Shown here piece after piece: positions 6,576 through 11,895 of a stretch of DNA of 13,500 bases. Within the stretch, counting starts at the first letter, position 1, and each line of letters begins with the position of its first letter. A program made the position numbers and the translations under genes. The notes beneath the pieces are model-generated. The model saw only the letters and a list, made by a program, of their open reading frames with translations. It searched no databases and had not been told where the DNA came from. Origin of the DNA: a bacterium (GTDB taxonomy: Bacteria > Latescibacterota > UBA2968 > GCA-2709665); contig JAQCGA010000042.1 in assembly GCA_027619145.1 (NCBI GenBank), positions 1 through 13,500 of the forward strand, written 5' to 3'.

Positions 6576-8003
6576 ATGAAGCATTTGAGAGTTGAGCTGT
6601 TCGTTCTTGCAGTTTGTTTTTTGTGGGGTACGCCTTTGGTTGCACAGGAAGATGCGATAGATGGAGGAGCGCTGTATCAGGAGTACTGTGCCAAATGCCA
6701 TGGACAGGGTTTGACCGGTGGAAACGCGCCCAGTCTGGTGGATGGTGTGTGGATGTACGGAAGAAATCCAGATCGGAATATCCGGTTCGGAATTGCACAG
6801 CAGGGGATGCCGGCGTTTGGCGAGGTGCTTTCGGGGGATCAGGTTAAGGCGATTGTGGGATATATTCGTGCAGCCGAAAAGAATGCCGGGGGCTCCAGGC
6901 TGCCCATTCCGGATACGTTGTTGACGTATGATTATACGATTGCGGTGGAGAAATGGGTGGAGGGGCTGGAGATTCCCTGGGCGATTGATTTTTTGGATGC
7001 GAATACCGCACTGGTGACGGAGCGCCCGGGTGGGCTCCGTGTTGTGAAGAATGGGGTGTTACAGCCGGAGCCGGTGTCGGGTACGCCCAAGGTGTTGCAC
7101 CAGGGGCAGGGTGGGCTGATGGATGTGGCGGTGGATCCTGAGTATGTGAAGAACGGGTGGATTTATCTGGCGTACAGTCACGAGATTGAAGGGGGAGATG
7201 AGGGGGGACGGACGCCGGCGATGACGCGGGTGGTGCGCGGCCGGTTGAAGGGAAATGCCTGGGTGGACCAGGAAGTGATTTACGAGGCACCGCACGAGAC
7301 GTACCGGACGACGCGGCACCATTATGGATCTCGGATTGTGTTTGACGCTCAGGGGCATCTTTATTTTTCAATTGGTGACCGGGGCGGTAGCGGGCAGGCC
7401 CAGGATCTGGACCGGCCGAACGGGAAGGTGCACCGTATTTTTACAGATGGGCGGATTCCGAAAGACAATCCGTTTGTGAACCAGAAGGGCGCACTGTCTA
7501 CTATTTTCAGTTATGGGCACCGCAATCCGCAGGGGTTGTCGGTTCATCCGGTGACTGGAGCGGTGTGGGACAGCGAGCACGGGCCGATGGGCGGGGATGA
7601 GTTGAACGTGCTGGTCGCGGGTACGAATTACGGGTGGCCCGAGATTACGTATGGTCGTAACTATAACGGTACGATTGTAACGGAGTTTGAGCATAAGGCC
7701 GGGATGGCCCAGCCCACGCTGTTCTGGCGGCCGTCGATTGCGGTGTGTGGGATTGATTTTTACCGGGGCGATCTGTTCCCGAAGTGGAAGAATCGGTTGC
7801 TGGTAGGTGCGCTGGCGTTCGAGGAAGTGCGGCTGTTGGCGATAGAGGGCGACCGGGTGATGTACCAGGAGACGATTTTGAAGAATGCCGGGCGGGTTCG
7901 GGACGTGAGCAGTGGAGCGGATGGGGCGATTTACGTGGTATTGAATAACCCCGGAACGGTTCTGCGTTTGACGCCGGTGGTGGAGAAAGAAGAAGGGTTT
8001 TAG
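6576..8003 (+). CDS. Cytochrome c - PQQ-dependent aldose (glucose/sorbosone) dehydrogenase fusion
   Basis: A 475-residue exported enzyme. Residues 1-24 are a Sec signal peptide. A c-type cytochrome domain follows (about 27-100) with CAKCH at 38-42 binding heme and Met78 in QQGMPAFG as the likely sixth ligand. Residues 120-470 form the six-bladed propeller of soluble glucose/sorbosone dehydrogenases: IPWAIDFL, GQGGLMDVAVDPEY, HHYGSRIVF and FSYGHRNPQGL. His249 aligns with the catalytic base of E. coli Asd (YliI) and the soluble glucose dehydrogenases. The predicted reaction is oxidation of an aldose to its lactone in the periplasm, with electrons passing from PQQ to the attached heme. An AGGAGG Shine-Dalgarno at 6566-6571 sets the start. 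No PQQ synthesis genes are nearby, so the cofactor must come from elsewhere. The substrate is unknown. Confidence 0.88.
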   Translation: MKHLRVELFVLAVCFLWGTPLVAQEDAIDGGALYQEYCAKCHGQGLTGGNAPSLVDGVWMYGRNPDRNIRFGIAQQGMPAFGEVLSGDQVKAIVGYIRAAEKNAGGSRLPIPDTLLTYDYTIAVEKWVEGLEIPWAIDFLDANTALVTERPGGLRVVKNGVLQPEPVSGTPKVLHQGQGGLMDVAVDPEYVKNGWIYLAYSHEIEGGDEGGRTPAMTRVVRGRLKGNAWVDQEVIYEAPHETYRTTRHHYGSRIVFDAQGHLYFSIGDRGGSGQAQDLDRPNGKVHRIFTDGRIPKDNPFVNQKGALSTIFSYGHRNPQGLSVHPVTGAVWDSEHGPMGGDELNVLVAGTNYGWPEITYGRNYNGTIVTEFEHKAGMAQPTLFWRPSIAVCGIDFYRGDLFPKWKNRLLVGALAFEEVRLLAIEGDRVMYQETILKNAGRVRDVSSGADGAIYVVLNNPGTVLRLTPVVEKEEGF

Positions 8004-8008
8004 GAGGA

Positions 8009-8035
8009 CGAGCTTCGCGTTCGGCCGGTTTTTTT
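8009..8035 (+). terminator. Possible weak terminator after the sugar dehydrogenase gene
   Basis: Five base pairs (CGAGC with GTTCG, one of them G-U) around the loop TTCGC, then GCCGG and a run of seven T at 8029-8035. The stem is short and the T-run is 5 bases away, so read-through into the toxin-antitoxin pair is plausible. Confidence 0.3.
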
Positions 8036-8075
8036 AATTTGTTCTCTTGTTTTTTTGTATCCGGAGAGATACATT

Positions 8076-8375
8076 ATGATTGAGGTACGCCAGACCGAGG
8101 TGTATTCCCAATGGTTCGACAGTCTGCGAGATCGTCGGGCAAGGGCGAGGATCAATACCCGTATTCGACGTCTGTCTTTGGGGAACCCTGGCGATGTGAA
8201 GCCGGTAGGGCAGGGAATTTCGGAATTGCGTATCGACTACGGTCCAGGATACAGGGTATATTTTGTGCAGCGAGGCAATATGTTTGTGCTGTTACTTGCA
8301 GGGGGTGACAAGAGTACGCAGAACCGGGACATTCGAATTGCGGTGGATCTGGCGCGTGAGTTAGAGGAGGAATAG
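8076..8375 (+). CDS. HigB/RelE-type addiction module toxin
   Basis: A 99-residue basic protein of the RelE/ParE superfamily, in the subgroup annotated as 'addiction module killer protein'. Members usually act as ribosome-dependent mRNA endonucleases. Visible matches are IEVRQTEVYSQWFDSLRDRRARARINTRIRRL at the N terminus, GNPGDVKPVGQGISELRIDYGPGYRVYFV in the core strands, and LLAGGDKSTQNRDI near the end, where the family has a conserved GGDK-x-x-Q-x-x-D-I. The ATG at 8076 is preferred over a TTG at 8055 because GGAGAG lies at 8063-8068 and family proteins start at this point. The antitoxin gene begins 3 bases after the stop, in the toxin-first order typical of this subgroup. The pair follows the dehydrogenase by 72 bases and could share some of its transcription. 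Confidence 0.85.
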   Translation: MIEVRQTEVYSQWFDSLRDRRARARINTRIRRLSLGNPGDVKPVGQGISELRIDYGPGYRVYFVQRGNMFVLLLAGGDKSTQNRDIRIAVDLARELEEE

Positions 8376-8378
8376 ATC

Positions 8379-8681
8379 GTGGCAAAAGTTCAAACCCGCC
8401 CGTGGGATGTGACGGAATACCTGAAAACCAGAGAAGATATGGCGGACTATCTTGAGGCTGTTCTTGAAGATGGTGATCCTGGCCTGGTAGCTGCAGCGCT
8501 GGGAGATATTGCACGTGCGAAGGGTATGTCAGAGATCGCCCGGGAGACAGGTCTTGGGCGCGAAAGTCTTTATAAGGCGTTATCTCAGGAAGGCAATCCG
8601 GAGTTTGCTACTGTACTCAAGGTCGTGCAGGCGCTGGGCCTGCGTTTACAGGCTGTGCCTGCAAAGCCCGTAAACGGTTGA
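8379..8681 (+). CDS. HigA-like antitoxin, helix-turn-helix DNA-binding protein
   Basis: A 100-residue protein that pairs with the toxin just upstream. The N-terminal half (TRPWDVTEYLKTREDMADYLEAVLEDGDPGLVAAALGDIARAKG) is the characteristic start of the 'addiction module antidote' family. A Cro/CI-type helix-turn-helix follows at about residues 47-80 (MSEIARETGLGRESLYKALS). Antitoxins of this kind neutralise the toxin and repress their own operon through the helix-turn-helix. Translation starts at a GTG, supported by GAGGAGG at 8364-8370 inside the end of the toxin gene, so the two genes are probably translationally linked. A strong terminator starts 32 bases after the stop and closes the module. 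Confidence 0.86.
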   Translation: MAKVQTRPWDVTEYLKTREDMADYLEAVLEDGDPGLVAAALGDIARAKGMSEIARETGLGRESLYKALSQEGNPEFATVLKVVQALGLRLQAVPAKPVNG

Positions 8682-8713
8682 ACTGAATCTTATCATTGCT
8701 GTTGCTGAGCGAC

Positions 8714-8763
8714 AAAGAGCCGTGTGCTGCGAAGGAAGATGACGCAGTACATGGCTCTTTTTT
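8714..8763 (+). terminator. Strong intrinsic terminator of the HigBA-like operon
   Basis: An 18-bp stem (8714-8731 with 8743-8760, two G-U pairs) around an 11-base loop, with the 3' arm running into TTTTTT at 8758-8763. It separates the toxin-antitoxin module from the sigma-54 promoter downstream. Confidence 0.88.
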
Positions 8764-8842
8764 GTAACGACGGCTGGCGAACATTTTGCAGTGGTTTTCT
8801 GATAGAGATTTCAAAAAACTGAGGTCGATTTCCGGAGTAGAG

Positions 8843-8863
8843 CCTGTTTTGTTCCGAAACAGG
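8843..8863. promoter_or_regulatory. Inverted repeat upstream of the sigma-54 promoter
   Basis: Perfect 7-bp arms CCTGTTT and AAACAGG around TGTTCCG. It ends 14 bases before the -24 element, so its centre lies near -50 from the expected start. It could be a regulator site or only a hairpin. Most enhancer-binding proteins bind further upstream, so the role is uncertain. Confidence 0.35.
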
Positions 8864-8876
8864 TGGGTTTTCGTCC

Positions 8877-8892
8877 TGGCACGTCTGTTGCA
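8877..8892 (+). promoter_or_regulatory. Sigma-54 (RpoN) -24/-12 promoter
   Basis: TGGCACGTCTGTTGCA matches the sigma-54 consensus TGGCACG-N4-TTGCA/T at every conserved position, with the GG (8878-8879) and GC (8890-8891) exactly 10 bases apart. Transcription should start near 8903, about 47 bases before the ATG of the META-domain lipoprotein gene. Sigma-54 promoters need an AAA+ enhancer-binding activator; none is encoded here. Confidence 0.75.
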
Positions 8893-8949
8893 TTTATGTG
8901 GTACTTCCTGTAGCCGGGATCAGTACCCACTTGAGGCGTGAGGGAATCG

Positions 8950-9726
8950 ATGAATACAAAGTTCAGATACTGGGTGGTATTGTGTGTTGCCGTTCCGGTA
9001 CTGGGAGGGGTTTTGGGGGGGTGTAACGATCACGCTATGAATTCTACGGAGTTGCAGGTTCTGGGGGTTCCAGATATTGGGAATTTTGTCTGGACGATGA
9101 ACCGATCCGGGTATGAGCCTGTGCAGTTGATTTTTAACGCGGAAGGATTTCACGGGTACGACGGTTGTAACTGGTTTGGTGGGAGGTATGTGGCGAAGGG
9201 GGACAGTATTTTCCCAAGTGATGTGGCGCAGACACAGCGAGGGTGTACGGTTCGGACGTTTTCCATTGGGTATCTGGCAAAACCGTTTCGGTTGCAGGTT
9301 GGAGAAAACGAGTTGCGTATTTTTTCTCCGGATGGGACGTTTACGTTCAAGAGTGATGTGACCGGGAGCCTGGAGAATAGCCCGCTGGTTCGAAAATGGG
9401 TTTTGAAGGCGTCCACCGATCCGGCGTTCACGGAGGTTCAGGCACAGAACCTGGTTCCTACGCTGATGCTTGGAGAAGACAGGACGTTCAAGATTTCGTG
9501 GTACTGTGTTGCGGAAAATTCGTTCGGGTGTGATGAGATTTCAGGTGTTTTTGGGATTGGGGCGAATCGGAAGATTTTGTTTTATCAGGCCGGATGGAAG
9601 ACCCACGCAGGAGGGCTGGAGTTGGTGGAGAGGATTCTGGAAGCGTCCACTTATACGGTGGAGATGGATAGGTTGATGCTTGCGAATGGTGGGATGACGT
9701 ATCAATTTTCGGCGGTGAACAGGTAG
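8950..9726 (+). CDS. META-domain (HslJ-like) lipoprotein, probably two META domains
   Basis: A 258-residue envelope protein. The ATG at 8950 is preferred over a GTG at 8938 because GAGGGA precedes it. The signal peptide (1-24) ends LGVLGG-type before Cys25, and Asn26 would allow outer-membrane sorting. The first META domain spans about 46-125: FVWTMN, then LIFNAEGFHGYDGCNWFGGRY (60-80), with the GxDGCN signature and a later Cys99 as in HslJ. The second half (about 150-258) repeats the plan with KWVLKAS, VPTLMLGEDRTFKISW and C-x-x-x-x-x-FGCDEI, but has lost the DGCN signature. HslJ-type proteins are linked to heat, novobiocin or envelope stress; their biochemical role is unknown. The gene stands alone between two terminators and has its own sigma-54 promoter, so it is probably induced by a specific signal. 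Confidence 0.75.
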   Translation: MNTKFRYWVVLCVAVPVLGGVLGGCNDHAMNSTELQVLGVPDIGNFVWTMNRSGYEPVQLIFNAEGFHGYDGCNWFGGRYVAKGDSIFPSDVAQTQRGCTVRTFSIGYLAKPFRLQVGENELRIFSPDGTFTFKSDVTGSLENSPLVRKWVLKASTDPAFTEVQAQNLVPTLMLGEDRTFKISWYCVAENSFGCDEISGVFGIGANRKILFYQAGWKTHAGGLELVERILEASTYTVEMDRLMLANGGMTYQFSAVNR

Positions 9727-9757
9727 GTGTTATAGGCGCAGGTGATGTGCAAGAGGT

Positions 9758-9808
9758 CAGGCGGTGTTCACATTGTCCCGTAGAGGGATGTGAATACCGC
9801 CTGTTTTT
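9758..9808 (+). terminator. Strong intrinsic terminator of the META lipoprotein gene
   Basis: A 16-bp stem (CAGGCGGTGTTCACAT at 9758-9773 with ATGTGAATACCGCCTG at 9788-9803, one G-U pair) followed by TTTTT. It lies between convergent genes. Read on the minus strand the stem is followed by few T, so it mainly serves the plus-strand gene. Confidence 0.85.
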
Positions 9809-9815
9809 GTTTCGG

Positions 9816-10322
9816 TCAAAGGGTTAATTGGAGGATCATGACGTCCAGCCAGCGGTCGAATTTATACCCTACTTCTTTCAGACATCCGACCTCTTTGAAG
9901 CCGAATTTTTTCTGGAGCGCGAGGCTGCCAGGATGTTCTGTACATGCACCGCCGATGAGGGTTCGGTGGCCGAGGGTTCTGGCGCGTTTGATGAGGTCAT
10001 TTAGCAGGGCAGAGCCGATGCCTTTTTGGCGGGCATCTGGAAGGAGGTATACCGATCCTTCTACGGTATGTTTGTAGGCCTGGCGGGGTTTCCAGGGAGA
10101 GAGGGCCGCCCATCCTGTAACTTGACCGTCTCGTTCTGCAACAGTTACGGGGTGGGCTGGCGATCGGTCTTTTAGCCAGGTAGTATAGTATTCTTCCGAG
10201 TGAGGTTCGAGGTAGAAGGTGCAGGTGGAGTGGGCGATGTAGTGGTTGAAGATGGTTGCGATTTCGGGCAGGTCGTTCGGGGTTGCCAGACGGATTTCAG
10301 GCCCGATTTCGGTACTGTTCAT
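9816..10322 (-). CDS. GNAT N-acetyltransferase, phosphinothricin acetyltransferase-like
   Basis: A 168-residue GNAT enzyme, full length for its subgroup, transferring acetyl from acetyl-CoA to a small amine. Motif A is VEGSVYLLPDARQKGIGSAL, with the Q/R-x-x-G-x-G CoA-pyrophosphate loop as RQKGIG. The end, FGFKEVGCLKEVGYKFDRWLDVMIL, is typical of the phosphinothricin/methionine-sulfone acetyltransferase branch (Pat, YwnH). The early block IFNHYIAHSTCTFYLEP also fits that branch. The first possible ATG is used; an in-frame TGA lies two codons upstream, and only a weak ribosome site is visible. It starts 13 bases after the hicA stop, on the same strand, so hicB-hicA-GNAT is probably one operon. 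The substrate could be phosphinothricin, methionine sulfone/sulfoximine or another amine. It lacks a ribbon-helix-helix partner, so it is not an obvious TacT-type toxin. Confidence 0.85.
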   Translation of the reverse strand: MNSTEIGPEIRLATPNDLPEIATIFNHYIAHSTCTFYLEPHSEEYYTTWLKDRSPAHPVTVAERDGQVTGWAALSPWKPRQAYKHTVEGSVYLLPDARQKGIGSALLNDLIKRARTLGHRTLIGGACTEHPGSLALQKKFGFKEVGCLKEVGYKFDRWLDVMILQLTL

Positions 10323-10335
10323 AATTCATCCATCA

Positions 10336-10551
10336 TTATAAGTCCTCAGGAGTCAATCCTGTACGTTTGGAAATTCGAGCGAGCATCCGGGGGCCGATTT
10401 CATCTCGGTCGTGGAAAGCAAATATAAAATTCGGCCATCCAGGCCGCGACAAAATGCGGTGTGATGTACCAGACTGACGCTTGATAGACCAGCCTATTTT
10501 TAATAAAGCTGTCAGAACCTGACGAGCTTTTGTTGAGGGCCACCGATTCAT
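10336..10551 (-). CDS. hicA: HicA-type mRNA interferase toxin
   Basis: A 71-residue protein of the HicA family, small double-stranded-RNA-binding-fold toxins that cleave mRNA and tmRNA. The pattern is complete: STKARQVLTALLKIGW, then RQSGTSHRIL with the catalytic His31, the central strand WPNFIFAFHDRDEI in place of the usual VPxH block, and RMLARISKRTGLTPEDL at the C terminus. Its ATG overlaps the hicB stop (ATGA), giving tight translational coupling. The antitoxin-first order differs from the commoner hicA-hicB order but is well known. The C terminus ends shortly before the acetyltransferase start. Confidence 0.87.
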   Translation of the reverse strand: MNRWPSTKARQVLTALLKIGWSIKRQSGTSHRILSRPGWPNFIFAFHDRDEIGPRMLARISKRTGLTPEDL

Positions 10552-10748
10552 ACGGGTCCTGCAAAGACTTCGCCCAGTTCCGGAATTTCCTCACCGTGTT
10601 CCAGCCGATCGGCTATTACTCGGAGGGCCAACGCTTTAACTTTTAAAATGGCTTCTTCTTGATTCTGGCCGTAAGCCATTACGCCAGGCAATTCAGGCAC
10701 TTCTGCAATCCATCTGCCATCTGCTTCTTGCTCCAGTTCTATCTTCAT
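10548..10748 (-). CDS. hicB: HicB-type antitoxin, short form
   Basis: A 66-residue protein with the HicB N-terminal fold, a partial RNase H-like domain: MKIELEQEADGRWIAEVPELPGVMAYGQNQEEAILKVKALALRVIADRLEHGE. The ADGRW-x-AEVPELPG motif is diagnostic. It would bind and block HicA. It lacks the C-terminal ribbon-helix-helix or helix-turn-helix of longer HicB proteins, so repression of its own promoter is not assured. AGGAGA lies 9 bases before the ATG. It begins the probable operon hicB-hicA-GNAT. No confident promoter was found in the 191 bases upstream. Confidence 0.87.
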   Translation of the reverse strand: MKIELEQEADGRWIAEVPELPGVMAYGQNQEEAILKVKALALRVIADRLEHGEEIPELGEVFAGPV

Positions 10749-10939
10749 AATTTATGTTCTCCTGGCCTCAGATATACCCCGATCTCTCGCCACTAAAAGA
10801 GTTTTCTAAAACGGATGTCTCTCTCTTACCAAATTCTACTCAAGAGGTCAGCCTATGCCAAAATATATCCACCCTGTTGAGACAAGGCAAGAATAGATTG
10901 TTCGGTTGCGGTGGATTGTGACTCTACATCTGTCGAGGT

Positions 10940-11857
10940 CTAAAGAAGGCTGTCCAGTACTTCGGCGCGTCGGATGCTTTCACGCCAGGATTCTTCGGGA
11001 GAGTCTACATCCCATCTGGCCCAGATGACGGCCAGGACGATGCCCCATTTGATGATGCGTTCGCGGGGGATATCCAGTTCTTCGGTCAGAATTTCTGTAC
11101 GGCGTATGTCGATTTCTTTTCGGTCCCGTCCTTCGCAGGATGCGTCCGGGTAGTTGGCCAGAAATGCACCCACTTCGTATCCGGGATCACCGAAATACCC
11201 TTTGGGATCGATGATGAGCCAGGGTTCGCGTTCTGCGCTGAGGATGTTCCAGTGGTGGAGGTCGCTGTGCAGGAGAACGGTTTCTGTGCTTGTGGCCATC
11301 AATTCATCGTAGAGTCTTTCTGCGCGGACGACCCATTTTTCCGGGAGCGGGTCTGTGGTTCCATTGGATCTTTCGCGCAATCTGGTAAAGCCGTCTATTT
11401 CGTACACGGTGGGTCGAAAGTTGTGTTCTGAAGGTACAGGGCGCCGGAACACTTTCATCATGTGAGCCGCAATTCGGGTATTTTCTTCGTCATCAGGATA
11501 CATTCCGAGAGGTGTACCTGGCAGGGCGCGTTCGAGCATGAGGGTGCCCAGTTCTTTGTCATGGTCGAGAAGTTTGACCGCGCCATGTCCGTTGCAGAGT
11601 TGGAGGGCAAGGCATTCCCGGCTTTCGTTTCCTTGTCGTTGAGAAGGAGAGCCGATTTTGAGGATTACTTCTGTGCCGTCGGAACGCGTGGCCGGTGCGA
11701 TGTAGCAATAGGACATCTGGGCGTATGCTTCTGTCAGAGGGGCGCCGATACGGAGATTCCAGCGTTTTGCACACGTGGTGACGATGTCTGGAAGCTCTGC
11801 GATCCAATCTGCCCATTCTGGATTTTTAGATAGGGTTTCCGGGATCTGTATGGACAT
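10940..11857 (-). CDS. Aminoglycoside/hydroxyurea phosphotransferase-like kinase (APH(6) family)
   Basis: A 305-residue small-molecule kinase of the family that includes streptomycin 6-phosphotransferase (StrB/APH(6)) and hydroxyurea kinase. The ATP-binding lysine is probably Lys67 in EVILKIG. The catalytic loop is LLHSDLHHWNIL with Asp199 and Asn204, and the metal-binding block is IIDPKGYFGDPGYEVG with Asp217. Length and motif spacing match the family. SD AGAGGT lies 9 bases before the ATG. It starts 38 bases after the GH88/GH105-type gene, on the same strand, so the two are probably co-transcribed. Many environmental members do not confer resistance and have unknown substrates; with a glycosidase upstream, a sugar or metabolite substrate is as plausible as streptomycin. 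All catalytic residues appear intact. Confidence 0.85.
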   Translation of the reverse strand: MSIQIPETLSKNPEWADWIAELPDIVTTCAKRWNLRIGAPLTEAYAQMSYCYIAPATRSDGTEVILKIGSPSQRQGNESRECLALQLCNGHGAVKLLDHDKELGTLMLERALPGTPLGMYPDDEENTRIAAHMMKVFRRPVPSEHNFRPTVYEIDGFTRLRERSNGTTDPLPEKWVVRAERLYDELMATSTETVLLHSDLHHWNILSAEREPWLIIDPKGYFGDPGYEVGAFLANYPDASCEGRDRKEIDIRRTEILTEELDIPRERIIKWGIVLAVIWARWDVDSPEESWRESIRRAEVLDSLL

Positions 11858-11895
11858 GCGTTTTTACCTCTTTGAAATGCGATCCTGCGATATTG

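Noticed and set aside
9816..10322. GNAT gene as a TacT-like toxin.
   Set aside because: It lacks a ribbon-helix-helix antitoxin partner and matches the phosphinothricin acetyltransferase branch along its whole length.
10854..10895. Tiny plus-strand open frame (13 codons, MPKYIHPVETRQE) with a GAGG upstream.
   Set aside because: Too short, without context or family resemblance; possibly a gene remnant but unsupported.
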